Of a stretch of 64,000 bases of DNA, positions 52,229 to 62,824 are shown in pieces (positions within the stretch are counted from its first letter, which is position 1; each line of letters starts with the position of its first letter). The translations under genes were made by a program, and so were the position numbers. Below the pieces are notes generated by a model, which searched no databases, had not been told where the DNA came from, and worked only from the letters and a program-made list of their open reading frames with translations. Where the stretch lies: positions 330,524 to 394,523 of the forward strand of contig NC_016535.1 in the NCBI RefSeq assembly GCF_000236905.1. Direction: 5' to 3'. This stretch comes from Tetrapisispora phaffii CBS 4417 (taxonomy: Eukaryota; Ascomycota; Saccharomycetes; Saccharomycetales; Saccharomycetaceae).

Positions 52229-53356
52229 ATGAATGCCCAGCTTCCAAAACAAATGAAAGCAGTGGTCATCGGGAATGGTAAAGCAGTTGTAAAGAAGGAC
52301 TGTCCAATTCCTGAGATTGAAGATGACTTTATGCTAATAAAAGTCATTGCAGTTGCTGGTAACCCTTCGGAATGGAAACATATAGATATGAAACTTGGTC
52401 CAGAAGGTTCCATTTTAGGTTGTGATGCAGTTGGTAAGGTTTTGAAACTGGGATCTAAAGTCGACACAAATCAATTTCATGTGGGAGATATTGTTTTGTC
52501 CTTTGTTCATGGTGCTTCAAACCAGCGTCCAAAGAATGGTGCATTTGGAGAATACATTGCAGTTGACCAAGCTACAACATATAAAGCTCCTGCTAACATA
52601 AAGCATACCGATTTAAAAAATCTGTATTATGGTCCTTGCAACACATTCGAGGGTGCTGTAGCTTTACCAGTGTCTCTAACTACAGCTGGTATTGTGATTC
52701 ACCATGATATGGGCTTAAAGTTAGCTTGGGAACCAAAAGAACCACAACATGATTTCCCAATATTAATTTGGGGAGGTGCCACAGGTGTTGGCCAAATTTT
52801 AGTTCAATTGGCCAAAAAAATTCACGGATATTCAAAAATTGTTGTTGTTGCATCAAAGAAACATGAAGAAATGTTAAAATCTTTTGGTGCGGATGAAGTT
52901 TATGATTACCATGATGAGAACATTGCCCAAGTTATTAAATCAAAATATCCAAATATTCAACACGCTATCGATACTGTATCAACTGAACAAACATTTTCAA
53001 CAACATACAAATGTGTAGATGATGTTAATCCGGTGTCATTGATGCAATTATTATTTTTATCAGAAAATGATATACCAGTTGAAGACAGAAAACCCAATGT
53101 AAAAGTTTTAAGCACCATGATTTATAAAGTCTGTGGCATGGATATCAGAATGGCTGATTTCAAATTTCCTAAAGATGTAACATATAGAAAAGATACCTTT
53201 GAATTTGTTAAATTCATCAGACCTTATGTTCAAAATGGGGAAATTAAGCATATGCCTGTCAAGGTGTTTGATAATGGGTTGGAAGATATTCCAGAAATTA
53301 CAAACATGATTAGAGATGGAAAGGCAGCGGGAGTTAAATTTGTTACTGTTTTATAA
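52229..53356 (+). CDS. MDR-family NADPH-dependent reductase (YNL134C type)
   Basis: 375 residues against 376 in S. cerevisiae YNL134C; YCR102C and YLR460C are close paralogues. The conserved N-terminal AVAGNPSEWKHID (about 49-61), the coenzyme motif WGGATGVGQILVQLAKK (about 180-196) and the terminal dimer region define a zinc-free quinone/aldehyde reductase of the medium-chain dehydrogenase family. Structural zinc cysteines are absent, as expected. YNL134C reduces aldehydes such as furfural with NADPH. It sits directly after ZWF1, the main NADPH source, but in S. cerevisiae the two are far apart, so I treat this as chance. Members of this family are often found near chromosome ends, which fits the position at the edge of the subtelomeric part. 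Confidence 0.88.
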   Translation: MNAQLPKQMKAVVIGNGKAVVKKDCPIPEIEDDFMLIKVIAVAGNPSEWKHIDMKLGPEGSILGCDAVGKVLKLGSKVDTNQFHVGDIVLSFVHGASNQRPKNGAFGEYIAVDQATTYKAPANIKHTDLKNLYYGPCNTFEGAVALPVSLTTAGIVIHHDMGLKLAWEPKEPQHDFPILIWGGATGVGQILVQLAKKIHGYSKIVVVASKKHEEMLKSFGADEVYDYHDENIAQVIKSKYPNIQHAIDTVSTEQTFSTTYKCVDDVNPVSLMQLLFLSENDIPVEDRKPNVKVLSTMIYKVCGMDIRMADFKFPKDVTYRKDTFEFVKFIRPYVQNGEIKHMPVKVFDNGLEDIPEITNMIRDGKAAGVKFVTVL

Positions 53357-56300
53357 AATATCCCGAATTATTAATGGGAGGTATCGAAACGCAAGACTGA
53401 AATGCATGTCGTCGGAGAGCTGTCTTTGATTTAAACAATTAACTATTTCCCCTATGAATTTTTGCAAAATAAGCATTGTGGCAAAATTTACTTCATTTCA
53501 GGATAACTGTAATTAACTATGTTTAATATCTAGAGGATAATATAATACAATATCCTAGAATGTGATGTTATTACTACCGTTTGAGCTAATCAAGACTTTT
53601 TTACTATTGCGGATAAATTCCAAAACATATTATTTTGGATAAAATATGATATATGAACAGAACTTTAATATAAGAGGAATTCATTTATTTAGATGACAAA
53701 CCAAATTAAATGAAACTTTTTAAATATCTTGATCTTTCTGATTATGCTAGTGCGTTTCACCAAAATAATAGTATTATTACATTCAGCCTTGTTTTTTATA
53801 TACTAAGATCATTAAAGGATATATAATTCAACTTGCAATGATTATTATGTGTTTTCAGAGGAGGTTTCTATTTTTTGGATATTAAATAGCACAATTATAT
53901 GACCGGCCTGGCCAGTCCCTTCACTACGCCAGTCGTTTACTGTTCCAGCATGACATCGATAACTTGGTTCAACTTCATCCTTGAACATTGGATCAATTTA
54001 TAACAAGAGATACGTTACTAAAATCTGGAATCTTTATATTATAGAACTCTAACAACACTATATTAGATGACAGGAGAAGCTGGAACTTAGTCTCATAATC
54101 AACAGAAGAGCGCCAATTAAATGTAATATTATATACACACAATATTCATCAATATTATGCCTTTTGTGAATGGTAGAACTGACAGAACAAATTATACTCT
54201 CAACCGTTAAGGTACACCAATTAGATCATGTCACAATAAAATATATGCTCATGACACTACATATATCTGCTCAACCTTAGTTTATAAATTGACCGTTTAC
54301 ACGGAAGAGTAGTACTTTTTATCTCTACTTCGTAATCCAAGAAGATTCTTACGATGACTTTTAATGAAACTCTGATGTCTCAAAAGTCAACCGTGAATTG
54401 AATTATATTGTGGTATATATCTTAGTTTCAAGGCTTTCTTCAAATTAAATAACATAAAACAATAGAGTAGTTTTATTTTGTCCAATGGATGTTGGCTACT
54501 TTAATAGTATATTCGATTCTTTTTCAATTAATCATATAGAAAACACTTGCAATGTACTAAAATTGAGAACTTCGTAAAAAAAACATGTAAACAGCGAAGG
54601 TAGAATTAGTCAATTTATACTGTTAAATAAAAGGTTGAACGTTGTCATCTAACTATCGCACTACCTCGAGATCTGACAGTATGATAGTATGGCTTGATGT
54701 ATATTTTATAGTTTAAGTTGTTCTTTTTACACAGTTGACCTGACGTGACTTAGTTTCCTTCTTTGTTAAAAAACGTAACTGTGGCATCAAGAGATTCAAT
54801 TTCGAACAATTGAGACACTTAGGAGCGATTAAACCCTTTAAACGAACTTACAATAGCATGTTGAAGAAAAATTGATCACCTGCTCAAATATTTCCACCTC
54901 CCTTATTTCATATCTTTAAAGCATCAAATGATGTTGTAAGGGTTCACCATGGCGAGAAGTGTTATATTCTACGTATACTACCCCTTCGTACCCAGCGAAT
55001 GAATTCCATATTCACCAGTTAAAAACCGGGAAATGGCGAATATTGTAAATAACAGTGTCTATATAATCCAATATCGATAGCCAGACACTTCGAAAGAACG
55101 CTAAAACGCTAAAAGCTAGTGCAGGCGTACGATATCGGATTTAAAGACAATGTTAAGAGCCTAAAAATGTCTTAAGTTTAAGTAGACATGGCTAGAATAA
55201 GGCGATTGATGATCAAACTGATCCTCTCCCTACCTACCACCATGCCTCCGTTGCCTTATTGCACTTCAAGAAATGTCTCACAATAGAAAAAAAAAACAAC
55301 AAAAAAAATAACACAACTTCTGGAAATGAAAGAAACAAGAATGAAAAGAAATATTGGAACACAGGTAAGGCATTTGATGAAGATATTAATCACGCCAACA
55401 CCGACTTAAACTCGAAGTTACAATGCAATGCCTAGAACAACCAAAATAACAATAACACACCAATACGTAACAGTTTCTTTTTCCAACTGCTGTGAAACTT
55501 ATTACAACTCAATCTGTCTTTTTTGGATGAGAAATTTAGGCACACAAGATACATCATTTCTTGTTCTTCTTCTTCTCTTTGAAGATCAGTGAACTAACGT
55601 ACTCTTTAATAATAAGTTACCAAGATAGCCTATTAACTTTTTTCGTAGAATCCGTTTTCTATCTGTATGGCAATTAATCTTGTTCTGAGGTTGTTTGTCA
55701 AATTTACTCATCTCGAAATATTAATGCCTCTTCTTGTTTATTTCTGGTAATCGGTCGAGGCGCGCTTAAGTTTTTTCTTTTCCAAGTTGTTATTTTGTAA
55801 AGTTTGTCTTTCCTCCGTATGTTTTTTGGTAAATTCCGAAATTTATTACGAAAAAGCAAATGAAAAAGAACTGACAACTATACGACGAAGTAATACAAAC
55901 CAATGTCAATTAAAGGTTTTTATCATTTCGAAATATGAGCCTTTGTAATACCAATTATCAAACTAGAACCTTTTTTTAATTTTATTTTAGCAGTTTCGTT
56001 AACTCCGTTATAAACTGCTACTGGTTCGACACTTGTAAGGATACTCTAACGAACATTTGTAATATTTATAATATTTATAATAGTATGGTGAATACTAGCC
56101 AGACAGTGACATTTAGATCTAAATCTATGGATATCATTAGCAATTCAACAAAAGTAAAGAGAGAGAGCTATCAAGAGCAATTTACACAATGTTATTTTAT
56201 TCTTTTTCTTTAATCAATATCTTAGAGTAAAGATATATAAAAGAGGAACCCAGTTCTTCCATCAGATCCACTTTTCATTCAACTTCTTGTCTACATTGTA

Positions 56301-56369
56301 ATTATAATTATAATATTCTATCTAGTCTTTAGAGTTAACAGATAACCAATCATTATAAAAACAATTAAC
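53357..56369. other. 3.0-kb gene-free interval upstream of CTT1
   Basis: No frame of 60 codons or more on either strand appears in 3 kb. The final 150 bases contain a clear TATA box (56234-56243). A CCCCT core (stress element type) is at 54981-54985, but it is 1.4 kb from the gene. The lack of open frames argues against a recent pseudogene. Confidence 0.55.
56234..56243 (+). promoter_or_regulatory. TATA box of CTT1
   Basis: TATATAAAAG, 136 bases upstream of the CTT1 start. CTT1 is a classic TATA-containing stress gene in S. cerevisiae, and spacing is typical. Confidence 0.6.
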
Positions 56370-58019
56370 ATGAGTGACCAACAAAAAAAAGTGTATGCCT
56401 TATCCAACGGGTTCGCCTACTCCCATCATCCAGGGGCTTCTTTATTATCAAGACCAGATGGTTCAATTACATTGCAAGACTTCCATTTAGTTGAAAACAT
56501 TGCACATTTCGACAGAGAAAGAATTCCAGAAAGAGTTGTCCATGCCAAGGCTGCTGGTTGTAAATTCGAATTCGAATTGACAGATTCCTTAAGTGACATC
56601 ACATTTGCTGCTCCATACCAAAAGGTTGGTTACAAATGTCCAGGTATGATCCGTATTTCCACCGTTGCTGGTTCTTCTGGTTCTGCAGACACTGTTAGAG
56701 ATCCAAGAGGTTTTTCCTTTAAATTCTACACTGAATGGGGCAACCATGATTGGGTTTTCAACAATACACCAGTTTTCTTCATTAGAGATGGTCTAAAATT
56801 TCCACAATTCATTCATACTCAAAAGAAAGATCCTCAAAACCATGCTGATGGTGCGGAAGATTCAAGTCGTTCTTGGGATTTTTTCACTCAAAACTTAGAA
56901 ACCTTACATCAAGTTGTTTATCTACATGGTCCAAGGGGTATTCCAAAATCTTTGAGTGACATGAACGCTTACTCTGGTCACACATTCAAGATGATTAACG
57001 ATAAAGGTGAACTTACCTATGTTAATTTCCATGTCAAATCTGACAAGGGTTTCCCAACTTTGAGCAACGACGAAGCTAGTAAATTAGCTGGTACCCGTCC
57101 AGACTATAGTACAATTGAATTGTTCAACAAAATTAAGGAAGGTAAGAAGCCAGGTTTCACATGTTACATCCAAACTATGACACCAGAACAAGCTGAGAAA
57201 TTCAGATATTCTGTTAATGATTTAACTAAAGTTTGGCCACACAAGGAATTCCCATTGAGAAAGTTTGGTAGAATTACCATGACTGGTAATGTCGATAACT
57301 ACTTCCAAGAAATTGAACAATTGGCTTTCTCTCCATCAAATACTTGTATCCCTGGTATTCAACCATCTAATGATAACGTTTTACAAACCAGAATATTTTC
57401 TTACCCAGATACTCAACGTTACAGATTGGGTGCTAACTTTAACCAATTAGACGTTAATAGACCAAAGAATTTGAACGGCACTGCTGCTAGCCGTTGTCCA
57501 TATGCTGCTTCAAATTTCCAAAGAGATGGTGCAAGTACTTTATATAACCAAGGTGCCATGCCAAATTACATCTCTGGTCAACCAAACGCCAGCTTGGAAT
57601 ACAAAGACTTAACCAGTGAAGATTTCTTCAAAAACAAATACAAGGGTGCTGTTACTGAAGAGAGTTTAAAGAAATATATCTTAGAACAAGAATCAGCTCG
57701 TGCTGCTCATGATGCCGTCATCAATGCTAAGTTACCAGGTTACTATTCTGTTAGTGGTGCATCCGAATTAGACCTGGAGCAACCAAGAGCTTTATACGAA
57801 AATGTATTCACAGAACAACAAAGAAAAGACTTCATTGACACTGTTGTTGGTAGTGCTAGTAACATTCCAAATCCAAAATTAAAGACTACTGTATCTCAAT
57901 ATTTCGGTTTATTAAATGCTGATTTAGGTAAATCTATCGCCGAAGGTTTGGGTATTGAATGGGTTCCAGTCGATTTAGAAGGTTACTTTGACAGCATCGG
58001 TAGAGCTAGTGCCAAATAA
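56370..58019 (+). CDS. CTT1: CTT1, catalase T
   Basis: 549 residues against 562 for S. cerevisiae Ctt1 (YGR088W) and 515 for the peroxisomal Cta1. The distal-side catalytic His lies in RVVHAKAAG (H58) and the proximal haem ligand Tyr in RIFSYPDTQRYRLG (Y345). The haem-pocket stretch RDPRGFSFKFYTEWGNHDWVFNN is conserved. I prefer CTT1 to CTA1 because of the C-terminal extension with QYFGLLNADLGKSIAEGLGI and the absence of a peroxisomal SKL-type end (the protein ends SAK). It removes hydrogen peroxide in the cytosol. Local gene order differs from S. cerevisiae. Confidence 0.93.
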   Translation: MSDQQKKVYALSNGFAYSHHPGASLLSRPDGSITLQDFHLVENIAHFDRERIPERVVHAKAAGCKFEFELTDSLSDITFAAPYQKVGYKCPGMIRISTVAGSSGSADTVRDPRGFSFKFYTEWGNHDWVFNNTPVFFIRDGLKFPQFIHTQKKDPQNHADGAEDSSRSWDFFTQNLETLHQVVYLHGPRGIPKSLSDMNAYSGHTFKMINDKGELTYVNFHVKSDKGFPTLSNDEASKLAGTRPDYSTIELFNKIKEGKKPGFTCYIQTMTPEQAEKFRYSVNDLTKVWPHKEFPLRKFGRITMTGNVDNYFQEIEQLAFSPSNTCIPGIQPSNDNVLQTRIFSYPDTQRYRLGANFNQLDVNRPKNLNGTAASRCPYAASNFQRDGASTLYNQGAMPNYISGQPNASLEYKDLTSEDFFKNKYKGAVTEESLKKYILEQESARAAHDAVINAKLPGYYSVSGASELDLEQPRALYENVFTEQQRKDFIDTVVGSASNIPNPKLKTTVSQYFGLLNADLGKSIAEGLGIEWVPVDLEGYFDSIGRASAK

Positions 58020-60301
58020 ACTTCCTGATAATATGAACTTTTAAATTTTAGCGAGATTTTATTATATTTTACGTTACTCGCATTATTATCTTACTGTATA
58101 TATTACATTTATTTATTTAGTAATTTAATTATTATGATATGCCCAAAAAACAATAACACAGTGATAGTAAAAAAGATGCAATTAAGTAATCACAATGAAT
58201 GCCTCTTCTCAGTAAAACATAATAGGCTACTGTAGTATAAATATGATAACCCATTACATCAAATATTATGGAAAAGTATAATTTTGCATAAAACGTAAGC
58301 AACGGAAACCTCTACATTTGTAGGATTAAAGAATTGCAACATGACAACATGCTAATGACTTGCTTTGCTTCCAAAGTGCTTGGAAACAATAAAGACTGCT
58401 CAAATATTGCAGAAAACAGTATCGTACGAATTAATAAATGTAGATCTGGCGAAATTACTCATTCTAGAGAATATAATGCGCAAAATATAGTGTTTTGCAA
58501 GGTTAGGCATAGTTTAGCGATAACAAATAGATTAATTGCATGTGCTGGTATCATTGTAATCTTTATGGTACGTATCATAATCTCATAAGATATTACTATT
58601 TACTCAATATTTAATTTCTTTTGTATTAATAATGAAGTAACATCTTGCTTTGTCATCTGGCATGTATATTGAGTTTCAGTATAAAACAGAATTCTTAGCT
58701 GGTTTCGAAGTTTGCTGTTTTCTTGTTGAAAGTTGGTAGCCAGTTCATAGAAGTGATCCCTTTAAGTAGATTATTGGCTGTCATCAACCGTGCTTTCTAA
58801 TAGTCCCGTTTCAAACTTGCAACGCTAATTTACGACTGGCTATCATTCTCATATCTTACTTATTGTTCATTGACAATTCAATTTTTCGTTAAAGATGAAA
58901 CGAAGAAGTGAAAAATTGAAACAACAAATTTAAAGGCAGGGAATAAATATGATGCGGCAGGAAATAGATAACTAGGATGCATTTCTGAAGAGTTTTCAGA
59001 TCTTTTGTCATTAGTAACATAACTAGTGTCATAATTTGTGTTACAGAGTAGTTAAATAGACGCCATTACTTGATATGTGCATCACTATGTCATCGAGATT
59101 GCGTCAGGACGTCAGGATCGCACATGATAGTATTTTCATATTATCCTGCTTCTAAGATCACATATCTTCTCCATTTATTAGAATTATCATTGCCATATTA
59201 GCTCTCAATGTTAAAATAGTTCAAGCAGAAGCTGATTAACTGTGCCAGTGAAGAATTTAGATTAAGATATTTTCACATAGTGGATCTTTCGATGTTATGT
59301 CAAATCAATCGCAAGAACAAGTACATAAGACAACGAGTGCAATGATTAAAATGTTACTGAGTTAATTAATATAGCATTGCTACGATTAATGAGAACTGAA
59401 CTTTTCAAACCAAGCATAACTTTATCAGGTTTTTTTGTTTATTGACTTCGTTGTAACACTAATGATTTAAAGGATTGAAATCGAGTCGCATATAATGGAT
59501 ATTTGCTACAAATAATCTTCTTTACAATATTATTATTGAAGAAATGTTAATTGAAGCTTACGATATTTTTTCTGGGGTTAAATATAAATATCACTACTTG
59601 AAATTTAAAACGCAATATATCTCCATATTTATATGGATGTCAATTATTTTAATTTTAATTCATAAAGCTTCCTTTAATCACAACTACGTTGAGTATCAAG
59701 AATTTTCAGAACAATAGTTGTTTTTACTTCTTTCATAGTTGTTATAAAAGCCAGATTCTGGGGATGGCTGGTGGTTAACGGAATAGCAGATTTACAAAAA
59801 CTCAAAAAGTACATAACGAAGTATAATAGGAAAGGAAAAGCTTAGTTTTGTTGCTTTTTCTTTACCATAATTGTCGTTTGCATATGTTACATGGGATATT
59901 TCATATTTGTAGTCAAGAGCACTTAATTATGTTAATTCTTTCTCAGCAAACCAGCTTATCACAAGACAATAATCATAGTATATAACATGAGAACTATCAT
60001 GAGAAATACACAAAACATTTTAGAACACAATGACCTGAATATCACACGAAGTCCTAAAGGAAGATTCGACCAGAACATATTGCTTAACCTCCCGTTGATC
60101 AATATTCTGGCGCAACAAAACCTAACAATGGCTCAAAGAGAAAAGTCCCCATGATAGTGAATCGTTTATGATTGTTAAAGATTATAAAGAATTTGTAAGA
60201 CCAATTTTTTTTCTCTCTAAAAGGGAAATTTTACTCATGTTAGGATTCGATTCATAATAACATTACAGGTAGATGGTGAATAAAAGCATTGAAAGAACAC
60301 T
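58020..60301. other. 2.3-kb interval between CTT1 and the transporter fragment
   Basis: A+T-rich and gene-poor. The longest frame (84 codons at 58334-58588) has no family resemblance. A 56-codon frame at 59986-60156 begins shortly before the transporter fragment but does not resemble the N-terminus of a PDR-family protein. I see no remains of the first nucleotide-binding domain. Confidence 0.5.
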
Positions 60302-61077
60302 AAAAAGGAGTTTTTAACTAGAAATATTTGGAGAATGAAAAACAGTTTTGAAATTACAGGTTTTCAAGTTTTTGGTAACTCTGCCATGGCTTTAATTCTA
60401 AGTTTTATGTTTTACAAAGTTATGCTTCATCCAACTACTGATACTTTCTGCTATTGTGGTGCTGCTATGTTCTTTGCCATTTTAATTAATGCTTTCTCTT
60501 CCCTTATTGAAATTTTTACCTTATATGAACCTAGACCGATCATGGAAAAACACAAATCGTACTCATTATACCATCCAAGTGCTGATGCATTCGCTTCTAT
60601 TATATCGGAAATACCCCCAAAGTTAATCACATCTGTTTGTGTTAACATCATTTTCTACTTCTTATGTAAATTTAGAAGAAATGGTCGTGTTTTTTTCTTC
60701 TACTATTTGATTAGTGTTGTTGCCGTTTTCCCTATGTCACATTTATTCAAATGTGTCGGTTCCTTAACAAAGACATTGCAAGAGGCTATGGTTCCCGCTT
60801 CTATGTTACTGTTAGCTTTGTCAATGTATACTGGTTTTGCTATCTCAAGAACAAAAATCTTAGGTTGGTCTATTTGGGTATGGTATATTAATCCATTAGC
60901 ATACTTATTTGAATCATTAATGATTAATGAGTTCCATGGTCGCCATTTCCCATGTACCGCATACATCCCTGTTGGAGGTTCTTATGATTCACAAACAGGA
61001 ACAACAAGAATTTGTTCTGTTAATGGTGCTATTGCAGGCCAGGATTATGTTTTGGGTGACGATTACATTAAGTCAAG
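60302..61077 (+). pseudogene. Fragment of a PDR5/PDR15-type ABC multidrug transporter
   Basis: The frame reads KKEFLTRNIWRMKNSF and onward with clear similarity to the first membrane domain of full-size PDR5-subfamily ABC transporters. Hallmarks are TEKH-like MEKHKSYSLYHPSADAFAS, SHLFKCVGSLTKTLQEAMVPASML and WYINPLAYLFESLMINEFH. Upstream the frame meets a TGA at 60290 and similarity ends, so the first nucleotide-binding domain (about 500 residues) is missing. Downstream it enters a run of N, and after the gap no transporter sequence resumes. Conserved residues have changed (for example CYCGAAMFF in place of FYFRGAAMFF, and AIS in place of AIP), suggesting relaxed selection. The part from Met 60335 is open for 247 codons. 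It is either a truncated relic or a copy damaged by misassembly. Confidence 0.8.
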
Positions 61078-61256
61078 NNNNNNNNNNNNNNNNNNNNNNN
61101 NNNNNNNNNNNNNNNNNNNNNNNNNNNNNNNNNNNNNNNNNNNNNNNNNNNNNNNNNNNNNNNNNNNNNNNNNNNNNNNNNNNNNNNNNNNNNNNNNNNN
61201 NNNNNNNNNNNNNNNNNNNNNNNNNNNNNNNNNNNNNNNNNNNNNNNNNNNNNNNN
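61078..61256. other. Assembly gap (179 N)
   Basis: A run of N interrupts the transporter fragment. True length and content are unknown. Gaps at this spot are expected if near-identical PDR-family or subtelomeric copies exist elsewhere in the genome. Confidence 0.99.
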
Positions 61257-61789
61257 AACTGTAAATATAATAACTAGTTATTATGCAGGAATTAAGATCT
61301 GTTACATATGAGTAATAGTCAAATTCAGATTTCAACATGAAGCATGAGTCGTAAGCGGATATAGTCCGAGATAAATATGGTTCTTCATGCTTAGCTAGTT
61401 GAAGACAGGTATTGTACTCACAGACATGGAATTAATGAAACCATATAAATAGGACATGATTTCATATTTTATATATCTATGTTTAGTCTAAATGTAATTT
61501 TGTATAAATTATATATCTAGAAAAGAGAAGCAATTACAACGCGACTAATTGTACAAAGTACTATTACAACAACACTAATAGTAGTATGTCTTCCCAGTAC
61601 GCCCAATTACTATCTCAACAAATAGTTCTATTTATATTTTTCTATAATAAATATAATCATGTAATAAAAATATCAAAAATAATATAAATTAAATATCTAA
61701 TTTCAACCTCAAAGAGTGTTGAGGAATAGGACTGTTCAATATGTCAACATTTCAAGTGTTTACGGGGGAGAAATCCCATAGCTCCAAAA
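61257..61789. other. Interval after the gap, no gene seen
   Basis: 533 bases, A+T-rich. It includes an 11/11 match to the yeast origin core WTTTAYRTTTW at 61630-61640, which is only weak evidence because such matches are frequent in A+T-rich DNA. No continuation of the ABC transporter is visible. Confidence 0.4.
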
Positions 61790-62824
61790 TTATCGATCGC
61801 CTTGAGCACCATCATGATTATCATTACAAAAACCATCGATACCTCCATAGGTGTTGAAGTAAATTTCACCATGTAAAGCATTCCCTGTGCCCGAACCAAC
61901 GCCAGAAATATCATCATAATTTATTACTTCACCTGCTTTCGCATCAACTGCAGCAAAGCAATATTTCCAATCCCTGTTAGCAGCAATCCAATTTTGTACT
62001 TGACCTTCAAAATATGATAAACCCTCATCGGTTGGCTCATTATTTTCCCAAACAGAACATAAATCAGAATTCCCATTGTCATAATTATATGATAACCAAC
62101 TGACTTCAAACCCATCGGTAGGGTATCCATCTCTCTTCGCATAAGTGTAGTTATTATAGTTCGGTACACCAGGCTGTGCACTGACAATTAAGTTTGAGAG
62201 CTCTTCCGGCGAATGAATATAAGAGAGTGCTATGTGATTTCCTAAATTAGATGAAAATACTACACCATTGCCACTGGTTGTTCGGTACCTTTTCTTTGAA
62301 TCAGAAGTAACTTGAACTTTATGATGGAATACTAATGTTCCTGCCTCCCCTCCTAATTCTATGGTGCCATTTTGGTGAAGCCATGGATCAAACAAAAGTG
62401 TTTGGCCCATAAGTGCCTTTACAAATGATCCCCCTCTTTTAGTAGCTGATCCTGCAGCTTTAGATGCTGCATAAGCTGCGACTCCCACAGTGACTACACT
62501 CACTATTAATCCTGCTACAGGTGCGCATACTCCACCGGTGAAAAGCAGACAAACTGAGGCAACAAGATCTGGACGAATTGTAGTCCCAGCTGCAATCACG
62601 CAACCAAAGACAGCACTATAAGTGACCCAGTCCCATCTTGATCTTTTTAATAATTTCTGAGGATTACTTAAAATAACAGCCGGTGAGCTGACTGCACTAC
62701 CCTTAATAAATAGCTTAACATTAGGATTTGCTAGAAATATCGTTAAGATTATAATAAATCCTGCTAGAATGCTAAGTCTAATATATTTCGAAGAAAGTTT
62801 GGTTCTAATAAATGACCAGTTCAT
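61790..62824 (-). CDS. Unrecognised subtelomeric membrane/secreted-type protein with dibasic sites
   Basis: 344 residues; I do not recognise the family. A signal-anchor-like hydrophobic segment (about 17-33) is followed by a long Ala/Val/Gly-rich hydrophobic region (about 68-122, possibly two or three membrane passes) and a polar C-terminal part rich in Asn, Gly and aromatic residues. There are six cysteines: C75, C92 and C100 in the hydrophobic part, C256, C289 and C333 in the C-terminal part. Lys-Arg pairs end at R61, R130, R179 and R231 and could be Kex2-type cleavage sites. This layout resembles secreted yeast preproproteins, including killer-type precursors, but that is inference from architecture only. 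A single-copy orphan or member of a subtelomeric family is equally possible. The neighbourhood (transporter relic, gap, terminal G-rich repeats) is subtelomeric. Confidence 0.65.
   Translation of the reverse strand: MNWSFIRTKLSSKYIRLSILAGFIIILTIFLANPNVKLFIKGSAVSSPAVILSNPQKLLKRSRWDWVTYSAVFGCVIAAGTTIRPDLVASVCLLFTGGVCAPVAGLIVSVVTVGVAAYAASKAAGSATKRGGSFVKALMGQTLLFDPWLHQNGTIELGGEAGTLVFHHKVQVTSDSKKRYRTTSGNGVVFSSNLGNHIALSYIHSPEELSNLIVSAQPGVPNYNNYTYAKRDGYPTDGFEVSWLSYNYDNGNSDLCSVWENNEPTDEGLSYFEGQVQNWIAANRDWKYCFAAVDAKAGEVINYDDISGVGSGTGNALHGEIYFNTYGGIDGFCNDNHDGAQGDR

Noticed and set aside
54981..54985. CCCCT stress element for CTT1
   Set aside because: A single five-base core 1.4 kb upstream is not convincing; no cluster near the TATA box was found.
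55820..55850. TTCCGAAA core suggesting a centromere CDEIII
   Set aside because: Spacing to the TGTTT half is wrong and there is no RTCACRTG CDEI with an A+T block at the right distance.
58334..58588. 84-codon frame downstream of CTT1
   Set aside because: No recognisable features apart from a weak hydrophobic end; A+T-rich intergenic context.
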